DNA from: Pelodera strongyloides
Taxonomy: Eukaryota > Nematoda > Chromadorea > Rhabditida > Rhabditidae
Direction of reading: 5' to 3'
DNA length: 64,000 nucleotides
Assembly: GCA_036852015.1 (NCBI GenBank)
Contig: JAANDG010000126.1
Coordinates: forward strand, 62,001 to 126,000
The translations under genes and the position numbers were made by a program. The notes under the pieces are model-generated. The model was not told the origin of the DNA and did not search any database. It saw only the letters and a list, made by a program, of their open reading frames with translations. Positions 1 to 11,674 of this stretch are shown here, one piece after another (position 1 is the first letter of the stretch; each line of letters opens with the position of its first letter).

Positions 1-303
1 AGAACATTTATTGTAAAACTTAGCCAGAAACAAACACACCACTAGCTAGATTTACAAGCAGAAAGCCGCCTTGAATAACACCGTAACATTAAACACGTAT
101 ACTAACTAAAAGTAATACTAAAAAAGTAAAGAAACAACAATTACTATACAAAAATGATGCACGCTGGGTAGGCGGGACCCAAAATAAATCGTGAACGCAC
201 AAAAATACTGGAACCTGTCGCACATTATTCTTTTGTATTGAGTACAGACACGTACATAAGCAAATGTGGCTGTCAGAGGGGGCGGGGCGTAGGATGAATA
301 CTT

Positions 304-478
304 TTTCGCACCGGATTTCGGCCGAGTTCGCACCGAAATACTGATTTTCGGTGCGAATTCGCAGAGAATGTGGAGGAGTCTGCGAATTCGCACCGGATTT
401 GTTGCCGGTGCGAATTTGGAAAGTTTGCTGTGCGAATTCGCACAGCCCTACTTTTCCGGTGCGAATTCGCAGTTCATT
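304..478. repeat. cluster of the palindromic motif GTGCGAATTCGCAC and relatives
   Basis: Five or more full or partial copies (GGTGCGAATTCGCAG, TGCGAATTCGCACCGG, TGTGCGAATTCGCACAG, GGTGCGAATTCGCAGTTC) in 175 bp, in an otherwise plain AT-rich stretch. Confidence 0.75.
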
Positions 479-1608
479 AACAGAGGGAAAATAAATTGCC
501 CTAGACCCCGGCTGGTAAATGGGAAATTTGCGCCAAAATTAAGCGTTCGAAATAGCCTTGAATTACCACAATTATCCCGCACATCTTTGAAAAATATTTG
601 AGATTTAAAATGAAATTTTGCAAAATGCCAATCTTTGGCCAAAAAGAACCGGTTTATAGTCACAGAGCAATTGAGAAAGTTTAGCGGAAAAACTAAGAAT
701 CCTTGCAACATATTGCGTATAAAAGTTGCACAAAATAACACGAAGGACATGAACTAAAAAATTCACATTTAATCAAAGTTTAATTAATCTATTCATTCAA
801 ACTGTATAAAAGTTAAAAGTTTCATTTTTCTGTAGGAAGTAACTACGATTGTAACTAATTGTTTGATTTTGAGAAAAAAGGCTTCATTTAGATTTAATGT
901 GCATTTATATTTTAAAACACATATTTCGTAGTCAACAGAGACAGGAAGTACCCAATTAAAAGATTAGTTTGCATTTCCTTTCAATTTAAGTAGATATTTA
1001 TACAGATTTCTTTTGCCTCTAACTTATAGATTCACTCAACGATACAGCTTCATTCATATATAATGTAGTTCAGAGCACGCAATACCCTAGACATTGCAAA
1101 ATGTCCTAGTTATACTAACTAGCTAAATCGCACTTTTTTCGGGTTAGTAAATTGCCATCTCTCAAAAAAGATAGCTAATATAATTGGTGTATGTCTGGTT
1201 GGAGAAAAAGCTCTACGAAGCTAATCATAAAGTTGTAATTTCCTGGCAAAAACTACGGTCTGGTGCATAGAACAGAGAAATATTCAATATTCCAGATACA
1301 TACATTTCGTCACTAGAACTAGAACTCAACTCTATGTTAACACTAGTTAATGGCGAGTAAAACATTTACTTTTGGTCGTTTCTATATGTTAACGACATTC
1401 TATACCAATATTTAGATCCTTTAAAATGAACACATGGTTTTATTCAGCGAAAACAAAGGCGGGCAGTCATTTTGAAGGCTCGTAAAACACAGCACGGGGT
1501 CTGTCAGAGTTGTAGCGGACAACTGAATACAACCCACTAGATGAAATAGATCTGGTTTCAAACATGTATTTCCAGCAAATAATATTAGCACCGACTCGCG
1601 CTCTGTTA

Positions 1609-1745
1609 TCTCTCAAATTACAGACATCCTGTGTACAGTAAAAAAAACACGTTTTCTTTTTTTTTTAACGCGTACAATTAAATGGAGAGGCCCATGAAAA
1701 AGTTTTCCTTAATTTACTTACACAGGATGTCTGTAATTTGAGAGA
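1609..1745. repeat. snap-back hairpin overlapping PAL-A
   Basis: CTCAAATTACAGACATCCTG at 1609-1635 is the complement of sequence at 1719-1745, so a piece of the PAL-A left arm is duplicated in inverted orientation outside the element. Confidence 0.7.
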
Positions 1746-2125
1746 TACTTCTGTGAAAACAGCATTTATTTACACCTAGAACTCAGAGAGTTATTCCCCG
1801 GCAAACTGTTCGGCCAGGTACCGTAGTCAGAACGTTTTTACGGTTTATATCCGTTCATTTTCATCCTTTCTCTTCACTTCAAAGTAATGTTACAACGAAT
1901 GAAAATCATACCTATGATATTAACAGGGAGTTTCCGATACTGTAATACCCAAAAGCGCAAAAATTGATTCTGACTACGGTACCTGGCCGAACCGTTTGAA
2001 GGAGAATAACTTTGCGAGTTCTAGGTGGAAAGAAATGCGGTTTTCACAGAAGTATTTCTGAAATTCCGGACATCCTGTGCAAGTAAATTAAGTACAACTT
2101 TTTTCTCATGGGCCTCTCCCTTTAA
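1678..2125. mobile_element. PAL-A palindromic element, full copy 1
   Basis: Starts TTAAATGGAGAGGCCCATGA and ends with TCATGGGCCTCTCCCTTTAA; long inverted arms both contain a block around CAGACTACGGTACC-type sequence. TTAA at both borders is the likely target duplication. Confidence 0.85.
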
Positions 2126-2574
2126 TTGCCTACTACTGATATACTGAACAATTTTTATATTGCCCTCCGCGGTTCATGATGGCCCAACAACATCGCAATA
2201 CTACTTTGATGCTCAGAAGTCACTGACACAACGAAAAAAGACATCAAACGTACTGAACGTTTGCAAAACAAAGGAGTCTTTGGTAACTAAAATAAGAACG
2301 TCTAACACATTAAATTAACAAATCGCGTGGAAGCCAAACGAACCCGGGAGCGGTTAGTTAGCCGCGCTCTACAACTGCGTCAATAGTAAAGAGAAGTGCG
2401 TCAACGGTAAACATGAGGCGTAAGTGAGAGGGGCGCGAACTTAGTTCCGCGCCAGTGCGGTTCTCCTCACGCGCGCTCCCTTTCAGTAAGCATACAGTAC
2501 ACAATACACTCTTTAGGTTGTATTGAGGAAACCTCCCTCTTCGAGAGAACGAGAGGATAGAGACAGAGATAAGG

Positions 2575-2578
2575 AAAT

Positions 2579-2619
<41 letters not shown>

Positions 2620-2622
2620 TAA
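2575..2622 (+). repeat. (GA)n microsatellite
   Basis: GA repeats with single interruptions. Confidence 0.9.
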
Positions 2623-2861
2623 GGAGAGGGTTGAGCAAGAGCAAACATAGAACTTTCTTTCTCCTACCTTGCTTCATTTAGAAGTATAGAGTATGCTGAG
2701 TAAAATAAATTAGAAAGTAATAACTAGAGCAACCAATAATCTTACATTTGTTTTCATGATGAATAGATGTAAACTGCCACTGATCTCATCTATGTCACTG
2801 ATCGGTAACTTTTATAAACTGGCAGAATGTGAATATTTACGAAAGTTTACAGAGTTCTCCA

Positions 2862-2925
2862 GGTATAGGTCAGGTCAGTTCAGGTCAGGTCAGGTCAGGT
2901 CAGGTCAGGTCAGGTCAGGTCCAGG
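2862..2925 (+). repeat. (AGGTC)n microsatellite
   Basis: About eleven pentanucleotide units with one AGTTC variant, flanked by AGGTATAGGT on both sides. Confidence 0.9.
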
Positions 2926-3191
2926 TATAGGTAGGTCAGCCATATAATGTGCATGGAGTGATCATCAACAAAAGCTTCGTTGACTGCCAATAGGTTTAGT
3001 GGATTGATATGGTTTTTTTTTCTTATTGCACACCTTGCTATACTTCATTCAGTCTGTATGTTCATTTCAGCCTAAAACATAATTTGCAGTATTATGACCA
3101 GTCAACTCACTTCACATGTAAATAGCATTTATTGATTATATTATGAATGTTTTACACAATAAAGAAAAAATAATAATGTTTCGAGTTTCAA

Positions 3192-4857
3192 TCAACAAAG
3201 GTGTACAACTTTCTCACAAACGTCTTGTGCTGTTTTGCTGTCCTGCAGAGGTTTGGTGTGCTGAAAATACAAAAAGTCTGTACAAAAAAGTTTCAAAAAA
3301 TATAATACAAGAAGTTGCCTGCTGTATATATATCCCTAGTGGTGGTACAGCTTCTGATTATAACTGTTAGATTGTGTGTAGTGAATGTCGTTAAAGGGAT
3401 GGGCTCACTACAAAATCACCTTGTTTTTATGCTTTAGTTTGATTGTACAAAGGTAAACTTAAACAAAGAGCATAAAAAAAGTTTATTGAATTACTCCCTA
3501 GGGAAGATATTAGGTAAAAAGGGTGAGTATTGATTTATCTTCCGATAACGTGAGTAAACAAGATAAACTAGGGAAGCTAAGAGATATGGCTGAAACACAC
3601 TGTTTTTCATTGTTTTAAGTAAAATAAACGATGAAAACTACAGTTTATTTTGCTCAAAACAGTGTGTTTCAGCCATATATCTTAGCTTCCCTAGTTTATC
3701 TTGTTTACTCACGTTATCGGAAGATAAATCAATACTCACCCTTTTTACCTAATATCTTCCCTAGGGAGTAATTCAAGAAACTTTTTTTATGCTCTTTGTT
3801 TAAGTTTACCTTTGTACAATCAAACTAAAGCATAAAAACAAGGTGATTTTGTAGTGAGCCCATCCCTTTAAAGCGAAATGCTAGCCCCTTTGAAAAATTT
3901 GCATATGATAAGCAAATCCTATGTATCCTATGCTAATTTTGTACGATGTGTTTTGTAATTTACAAAGTGTTGGTTTTGAAATACTCATCCGAGTAAAAAG
4001 TTCAACTTCCCCCCTGCCTGGTCTCCATAGTTAGATAGAGAAAATCAGTGATTGTCAAAATGTTCGAAGATACACTTACGTATTCAATTGTGTCTTTGGC
4101 GTATTGTTGACATGTTTTCATAAGTTGCTCTTCACCACTAAACAGTTTCTCGCACAATCCGTTTGCTTGCTAGAAAGATTAGCAGTTGTACTGTTTGGTG
4201 AATTTTACGGGCATAATTAGGGGAAAGGGGTAGGTGAACTGGTGAAACAGTAGGTGCATATGCCACATTATGAGTCAAATAGTTCAAAACTTCATAAAAT
4301 TTTGCAAAACCAAACCTTTTGGAATAATTGTGCCTGTCCGTTGACCGCATCCGCTGCGCGCTTCACTGCGTACACACAAAATGGACATAGGGAATCCTGA
4401 AAGAAAGAGTACCATTTAGAAGAATTACTTTACCCGTGTACCAATACAGATGTGGTATTCCAACTATTTTCCATTTGGGACTGAAATCGCAGAATTGTCT
4501 CGATCTCCACCTTTCCATGCTATTTCGCGAATGTACGACTATTACGAGATGGGATTCCGAGATGGAAAACCGTTAAAATACCGCCTCGGGTTACGTCGCT
4601 AGCTTACCTCACCAAGATACCTTGACAACTTTTTTTTTTCTACCAATTGTACATTTATTTTGCAGAGAGAAAGCATCGCACACGACGTCGCTCTAAATAG
4701 CTTTTCACGGCTTAGTCTGCTTGAAACAGTTAAGATATAGTACAAATGTTACCGTAGTCGTATTTGTTGCTGACTCATCGTTTCCTGCCAATCCACATAC
4801 TACACTCACGATGCACATCAAAATGACTGTAGCGGGGATGATAGACTTCATATTCAT
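3192..4857 (-). CDS. saposin-like (SPP/caenopore-type) secreted protein, 4 exons
   Basis: Exons (minus strand): 4857-4753, 4396-4316, 4169-4080, 3260-3192; all introns are phase 0; 114 aa. Exon 1 gives a hydrophobic signal peptide (starts MNMKSIIPATVIL; a second ATG lies at 4851). Exons 2-4 give one saposin-B domain with the six canonical cysteines at about residues 39, 42, 68, 82, 107 and 114, the pair CPFC opening it and DVCEKVVHLC closing the protein. The 81-nt and 90-nt middle exons have exactly the sizes found in the four saposin-like genes at 37.6-54 kb, so this is a distant member of the same set. Family knowledge: such proteins bind lipid or permeabilise membranes and several are gut antimicrobials. 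The last intron (819 bp) holds a full PAL-D and a half PAL-C element. The start is the least certain part. Confidence 0.85.
3391..3871. mobile_element. PAL-D in intron 3 of the first saposin-like gene
   Basis: TTAAAGGGATGGGCTCACTA to its complement; both arms contain CCCTAGGGAAGATATTAGGT-type sequence, and pair closely over more than 200 bp. Confidence 0.87.
3868..3955. mobile_element. half PAL-C, joined to PAL-D
   Basis: Left arm only (GCGAAATGCTAGCCCCTTTG ... CTAATTTTGTACGA). Its TTAA is the right TTAA of PAL-D. Confidence 0.75.
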
Positions 4858-6764
4858 ATTTTCGGTTTCTTCAGAGTTCTAAACTAAAAATCCACATTGT
4901 TTATTCGGTTACACTACAAGCGTATATTTTCAAAAAGGGAATGAAATTTTTGATTTGTAATATTCCTTGTGCCTGGAAGGGTGAAATTTTTCATAGAATG
5001 CTAAAATATTTTCTAGCTGCGTGTGAGATGTAGCATAGACTATAGTGAAGCGAGGGAACCCTTTTGTTTTTAAATAATTATAAGTAAAAATATTAAAATA
5101 AGAAATGCCTACTCCTCAACACGGTTCACCCCTTATATGCTTCCACATATCAAATGCTAACAAACTAAAGGTGTTTGCTTAGACGGTAACAAAACAACCT
5201 AAATCCGCTTAGACCATGTTATTGTCAGTTATTGGACGGTATTAATATTTAGACCTTTGTTATCTACCAAAAAATGTCTGTTGGACCATAAGTATGTTTA
5301 TTCACGCGCTTTCATTGGGTCGAATATTGTCAAATAACCGTTCGTGTTATATTTTTATCCGTCGGGTTCGACGTCCAGCCGAGACAAAAAGGAATCATTA
5401 TCAATATTACCTGTTTTTGATATGATTGGAATGCAGAAGGTAAAGACACTTGTTGAAATCAAAATCACCGTGCCCAGCACCGATTGACGACACAGATCAT
5501 AACCTTAAAGCGAAATACCGGCCGGTTTTTGAAACGCATTGTAGACAACTGAATTCCTAAGTATTTATGCAAAGTTGTTTGAATTTAACTCGATTTTCTA
5601 TTCTAATTTATGGCCATTTGCATAAGGGCATAGGAATGTTCGCGTACTCGATGCGTTTCAAAAACCGTCCAGAGTTTCGCTTTAATCCAAGACCTCGTCT
5701 CTCAAGACCTCCACAAGCCAGCCATTAGTCTGCATACCATACATACACCAAGATACCAATTGCGAAATATGACCCTGTCTCTGGGGTACATATGATTATG
5801 AATATTTATTGAGCATCTCGTGAAGGGTTCAGAAATGAAATGATCTCTGAACCATGGAAATATAGAAAATATAAAAATAAGTGAAATAATTCTTTTTTGT
5901 TTACAAGTCAAGAGTGACAGTTTGGGAACGAAATTCCAGGAAATGTAAATAAATAATCGGATAGAATTAACGTTTTTTGCACATGTTTTTTGATTTTTTT
6001 TTTTAGTTTTAATTTGTGAAAGTTTCAAAAATAAAAAATAAAATAAACAAAAGTGACGCTAGATTGTGTGCGAAATTTTTTGAGCAAAAATGAATAATAA
6101 TACGTGACACAAAGGTTTTTCGTACATCAGTTGCAAGAATATGTTTTAGTAATTTTTGGTTTGCTAGCGGTCACCAATATTGGAACAAATATTTTTATTC
6201 CGGGAATGTGCATTTATTACAAGTTTTACGACCGCAAGAGCTTAAATTGGCATTTGAACTACAATATATTATATTAGTATGCAAGAAAGAGGAAGCGGCA
6301 TTTTGAAGTTATTTTGAACATGATTTCGTAAAACGCAAGTGTATATAAAGTCAGACTCCAAGCTCAAGGGCACCCATACATGGACACATAGATACTGATT
6401 TACCTAAATTCAAAATAATAAGTAAATTATTCGCGACTAGTGTAGAATTTTTAAATATTGCTATGTTTGTTGAACTACAATTGAACTACAATTATTTAAA
6501 TGTAAAATTATCTTTTAAGATAAACGACATTCTCCACGTTCAAGGATGAATAAAGTCATTGCTTTAACTGTAAGTTTCACGATAACGTTTCCTAGAAAAC
6601 TTTGCATATGGTATGTCAACTGTGCTGTGCCCATTGGTTTTTTACTAATGTGGTCTCTCGAAAAGGTCATACTTAGAATATGCTAACACCATAACCTGTC
6701 CAAAAACGTGAGATTTTCTTTTACGTGCAAATACTTTCGCTTTGTTTTTTCAATAGAGAAAAAT
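4858..6764. other. divergent intergenic region between the saposin-like and TIL genes
   Basis: AT-rich, with one PAL-B. Presumably contains both promoters; no clear TATA pair was chosen. Confidence 0.55.
5505..5685. mobile_element. PAL-B palindromic element (about 180 bp)
   Basis: TTAAAGCGAAATACCGGCCG at the left and TTTCGCTTTAA at the right, with GTTTTTGAAACGCAT and its complement inside each arm. The most frequent family in the window. Confidence 0.85.
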
Positions 6765-7996
6765 ATGCGCTCACATTTTCAGACGCTTCTCGTTATCGCA
6801 TGGTCCATGTCCGTTGTTGGTGAGTTTTGTTTTATTCCTTCAATTCTTCAATATGTAACAAAGGGAACAAACCCTCTACTTTTCTCTTCTGCAAACCAAT
6901 TCTTCCAAATTGGACATGGTGCAAAAATGTGAAGTTGTTCCGCTCATTTCCATTTCGAACTTTTCTTTCAGAAGCAGATACCGACGAGGCTTCTAGACGA
7001 CCATTTTGCCCTAGAAACGAATCATGGAATCAATGTGGAAAATACTGCGAACCAAAGTGCGGAATGGAATACCCACCCGTTAGTATTATCATTTTCGTAT
7101 TTTACTACTCAACTCAACAAAAGGTTACGCATTTTTTTTTATTGGGAACAAATCCCTTCAGCTGGTCGTGCCTGGTAGAATATCTATAATGATCAAAAAT
7201 AATGGTTTATTACCATTATTTATCTCTCAGATGCAATCAGATAAGACAACGTTGCAAACAAACAGTGTGCTCCTACGACTATCATATTTGCGAATTTTGA
7301 ATGCCGAACAGAAGATGTATTGGTCAAGAAATTCAATATTCCAACTTTCAGATCTGCCCTCTTTTCTGCACAGGGCCTCCCGCATGCAAATGCAACCCGA
7401 CATACTGGCGTACCGCAACTGGAGATTGCGTTCTGAAGAAAGATTGTCCAAGATGTAAGGCACCAATATGAATATGGGAACATCACACATCACTCAACTC
7501 TTAGAAGACTTAAAGATGTTACTTTTACATTTAATAATATTTTAGGGCGCACATGCAGAAACGTGAGATGCCCTCGTGGAACCCATTGTGAGATGCAGAA
7601 GGTTGGTGCAATATTTAGAAAACAAAAGAAAATCAAAGCTGGGATAAGTACGGTGGCAAGGCCCTTGCTCACGCCACCGGTCACAAGTTCGATCCCGGCC
7701 CGGATCCCCCTCACCATACCAAAGGTGTAAAAGTTCTGGGTAAAACCGGCGGAGATAAATCGGCTTCCCGAGCAGATTGGCCACAGGGTGGCTTAAGGTC
7801 TGACATGCAGTCTGGCTCTGCATGACCCCCCTTGCACCGTTTCTATGGATATCGGTTGATAAACGGGGCGCAACTTATCTTTATCTTTTTATTAAATTGT
7901 ACACTAACTTAAAAAAATTCAATTCTCGTTCAGGTGGTGTGTTTCCGTGCTCCTTGTCCTCCGATTCCCGAATGCGTTCCAAACCGTCGAGGTTAA
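6765..7996 (+). CDS. TIL-domain cysteine-rich secreted protein, 5 exons
   Basis: Exons 6765-6819, 6972-7078, 7352-7454, 7546-7601, 7934-7996; 127 aa. Residues 1-18 are a signal peptide. A full trypsin-inhibitor-like (TIL) domain spans about residues 31-86 with ten cysteines (31, 40, 44, 48, 56, 60, 66, 68, 80, 86), including CKC and a final KKDCP. A second module (residues 92-121) has six cysteines in the order TCRNVRC, GTHC, VVC and APCPPIPEC, a pattern common in nematode and other invertebrate extracellular proteins. TIL proteins are usually serine protease inhibitors; the target here is unknown. Intron 4 carries a SINE-B copy (7643-7905). Intron 2 contains an unused-looking exon-like stretch near 7231-7303. 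All junctions keep frame and use GT-AG. Confidence 0.88.
7643..7905 (+). mobile_element. SINE-B in intron 4 of the TIL gene
   Basis: tRNA-like head (GGTGGCAAGGCC ... AAGTTCGATCCCGGCCCGG), then ACCAAAGGTG, a GGAGATAAATCGGCTTCCCG core and a TTATCTTTATCTTT tail. Matches 18231-18480. Confidence 0.78.
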
Positions 7997-9773
7997 TAAT
8001 GTAAGTAATAACTAAATATTTACATGGACAGGTTCATAAAAAGCGTTTGCTATAACAATTCGCACACAATTCTCGGAAAGATTCTGTTACCACTTTGCAA
8101 CTGGTTTTCTTTGGAATTATGGTCTATTGTCTTCGTAGTATTTAGTATTTACTATATCACAATTGAACATTGAACAATAACATTATGTTTCGTAAACAGG
8201 GTGTCGCTGATGTTGTAGATAATTCTGAAAAAGACTGCGTCTTCCAAAACGTAATTGCCTCAGCAATTATGCGTGAAAGACAATTTCACGACGCCATTCG
8301 ATCCAAGTTTTGAAGGCAGCTTTTATCAGAATTTAAAACATTAAGAATACCCTTTGTGTGAAAAGATTTATCGCGATTCCTTGTTAGATGTGCACATGAA
8401 CATGTGCATCATGATAAGAAAGCACTATATTACCTACCTTTACCTACCGCTTTACCCGACATATTACCGAACAAATTTTTAGCAGACGAACACCGCTGAT
8501 GTTCGGCTCGACGATTCAACGACATTATTTGTATCCTTAGTATTTTTTTTATTCCGGTAATAAGCATATTCATAAGCATATAATATTAGCAAGACTCTTG
8601 CTTATAAACCAACTGGCTCATTAATAAAAAAATTTCGGATTTCACAAATTTATTTTTGCTAATAAAGTTATTTTTTCACTGCATCGACTTCGACCAAATT
8701 GAAATGGTTGCTGCACACACAGTCGGTCGGAACTCTTGAAACCGAAAACTGTCCGAATTACTCCCGCGCCTACAAAAGTTTATAGAAAGGCTCTTGCCAT
8801 TTCGCTACAAAAAGAGACAAAACATTGGTAGAAAGAGAGCGAGGCGGAGATGAATAAATAGATTAAAGTATACAAATTAGGAGTAGAGGGAAAAGAGGGA
8901 GAGAGAGAGAGTCGCAATAGATAAGCAGTTAGTAACCATAATAAAATGGCAATGAGCTCCGGCGTAATCGAGGAACCTCTTCTGTTCTGACCTCACTCGC
9001 CACTACTGGAGCTTGGAGCATCCTAAAAATAAAAAGGAGAGAACATAAGATTATAGGCACCCTAACACCCATCCTAAAATGCCAGCTAATTGCTTTCACG
9101 ATCTATGGTAGTAGTAATAATTTATAGTAAAATTTAAAAAGCTTTGCCAATCCAACGTTTTCCCAGAACCTGAAGAAATCGGTATAAAGTGTAATCGAAA
9201 TACCAAAAGATTTGCATCTACGGCATTTTTCCTAATTTGCATCAACGGTCCTAATTTTCTCTCTCGGAGTAGCCCGGCGCTCGGCCCGAACAATTCGGAG
9301 ACCGCTCCAGCGCGAGAAGCAGAAGTAGTCGTCTATGCGATTATTTTCGAACAATAGTTTATTAGCCAATTAGCCCAACTTGTTAGAATTTTAGTCAAAA
9401 TGCATCATTGTTTTTTTTTTAGATCGCGTGTGAGAATTCTAAATTCTAACACACGCGACGAGTACCGTACACGACGTTCTCGCGCGCAAAATTTAAATCG
9501 GGGTAAATAGAGAAAATCAATAGTGACCTACCTTCACGAGCCAAACTTCAAAATGTTTTTTTTTCTACGTTTTTTTTCCTAAGAATTTGATGTTAGCATT
9601 TTTTATGTTTCTCATACTTTCAGGGAATGAACGATACTGATTATGAGCCGCAAAAAAGTATAAGCTACGGTTTGCAGGGAGGCTTGTTTTTTTAGTGTTT
9701 GATGTGAGGTTCGTTCGTTTTTTTGAAAAGTATGATGGATAAATTATTTCCACAAGAAATGATTAATCAATGT

Positions 9774-10596
9774 TTAAAAAAAGTTATGGTGCTATTGCAG
9801 AACGGGGGCGGGGCAGTCAACCTTTCGGCCCAAAGTGGGCGGAGCCTCACCAAACTTGGCCAGGAAGGACAACTGGCTATGCCCAATCGATCTGTGATAT
9901 CAGCTTCATCCTAATTATCGATTTATCGATTTTTTTCTTGGAGGCCCAAAAACGGTTCTGGCTGCCCAATTTCACGGAGCCTTCTTTCTATTTGGCCAAT
10001 TTCGCGAAGCCTTCTTTCTATTTGGCCAATTTCGCGAAGCCTTCATCCATACATAAGGCCTGATAACTTCGGCTAACTTTTCAGTAAATAAGTATACGCA
10101 CGAGAATGCATTCTGTCGGTGCCTCGTCTGAAACTACACTCTCTGTGGGCGGTACTAATTTTAAATTCAATAAATCAACACTTCTGTGAAAGGTGGAGCC
10201 TCAGCAAGCCAAACTTAGATTCACTTAGCCTCACATTTCGATAAAGGTTCAGTGAAAGTGGCCATACTAATCCTAAATTCAATAAATCGATAATTGACTA
10301 AAAGGCGGGAACCTCACCAATCCAAACTTAGGTTCACTGAGCCTCAGCTTCAGACGAATGTTCAGTGAAATTGGCCAATTAGAAAGAAGGCTCAGTGAAA
10401 TTGGACATCCAGAACCGTTTTTGGGCCTCCAAGAAAAAAATCGATAAATCGATAATCAGAAGAAGCTGATATCACAGATCGATTGGGCATAGCCAGTTGT
10501 CCATCCTAGCCAAGTTTGGTGGGGCTCCGCCCACTTTGGGCCGAAAAGTTGACTGCCCCCCCCCCTAGTTCTGCAATAGCACCAAAGTTATTTTAA
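9774..10596. mobile_element. PAL-L foldback element (about 820 bp)
   Basis: TTAAAAAAAGTTATGGTGC at the left and GCACCAAAGTTATTTTAA at the right. Arms of about 190 bp include GGGCATAGCCAGTTGTCC and ATCGATAAATCGATAAT with complements; the interior has direct copies of TTTGGCCAATTTCGCGAAGC. Confidence 0.82.
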
Positions 10597-10771
10597 CCAA
10601 AATATAAACCCAGTAAAAAGCTCATTTTCAATAAAAAGCTCATTTACATGTATATTAGTATATTTTCTGCGATGAAGAAGAGAGACAGAGCAATAAAAGG
10701 AAGACATTGCCCATTATGGAATATTAAATTCATGTCCTGTAAAAAAACCTTTTTGTGTAATAATAGTCTAC

Positions 10772-10773
10772 AC

Positions 10774-10800
<27 letters not shown>
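10772..10800 (+). repeat. (TA)n microsatellite
   Basis: Uninterrupted TA dinucleotides. Confidence 0.9.
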
Positions 10801-10804
<4 letters not shown>

Positions 10805-10827
10805 CCAATGTACCGTAATAGACTATA

Positions 10828-11545
10828 CTGTGTGTAGAAATATCGTCCCGTGGCAATCTAGGCGTCCCAAGTCCAAGTGAGCCAGATGAGTGGGCCAACC
10901 GTCCCACGAGAAGGCCAACCTTCTCATGAAAATCTCACTGTCCCATGGCCCTCCCAATCGTAGGGGAGCTCAACCGTCCCATGTAAATCTCCCTCACAGC
11001 CGGCCAATATTTTTTATTCAAAGTTTGAATCGTTGGTACAGTTATCAAATCTGAGATAAAAGAGATTTATGGCTGGGTTGCACACAGCAATACGATCAAC
11101 GTTGGGTGAATCACACACTTTACCAACCGAAACTATTCGTCTCGACATTCCCAAAGGATTGAAGCCAGGTGTGATGCTCTACAGCGAACAATAAAGCACC
11201 TGTATGGCCCCAGCAGTGATCCTCTTACCTATGCAACTATTAGTTTAGGCGCGTACATGAGAAGAAAATATTGAATTATTTGCTGCTTGCGGTGGCACAG
11301 GTCTATTCCCTTGACATTTTTTATAATTAACCCATTCTTTTTGCTATTTTATCCCACAATATTTTAGAAATTGCAGTTGATAAAAAGGGATGTGATTGGG
11401 TTGGGACGGTCAAATTTCCATGGGACTGTTGAGAGCGCCATGCAACGGTGGAATTTGTATGGGACGGTTGACCTTTCCATGGGTCGCTTAAAATCGCTTC
11501 GCACGCCTATATTTTGCATGGGAGGGTAATTCTACAATTGAGCCC
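10828..11545. mobile_element. CCGTCCCATG foldback element
   Basis: Left part repeats CGTCCCATG/GTCCCA motifs, right part the complement GGGACGGTTG; the right end TAATTCTACAATTGAGCCC is the complement of the left end of the fragment at 31490. No TTAA border, so a separate family. Confidence 0.72.
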
Positions 11546-11567
11546 TAATATGTATGAATACATATCT

Positions 11568-11575
11568 CTATAAAA
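11568..11575 (+). promoter_or_regulatory. TATA-like box of the first lectin-CUB gene
   Basis: TATAAAAT lies about 100 bp before the start codon and is followed by ATCGGCTAC-like sequence that recurs after the TATA-like box of the second paralogue (16195-16202). The shared spacing and flank suggest a conserved promoter; this is inferred from the two copies only. Confidence 0.5.
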
Positions 11576-11674
11576 TCACATCGGCTACCATTTGTTTTCT
11601 CTTAACAGTAGGATTTTTACTGCTTTTTGTTTTTGCGTAAACGCGTGCGTTAATACTTGTGCATATTTAGAGAA

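Larger units (their letters stand above)
1..3191. other. intergenic, repeats only
   Basis: Apart from the listed motif cluster, PAL-A and microsatellites, no exon with splice sites was recognised on either strand. Confidence 0.6.
7997..11567. other. intergenic
   Basis: Holds PAL-L and the CCGTCCCATG element. The remainder (for example 8000-9700) shows nothing recognisable. Confidence 0.55.

Noticed and set aside
2358..2648. 96-aa minus-strand open frame rich in Leu and Ser
   Set aside because: It is the translation of the (GA)n microsatellite and flanks.
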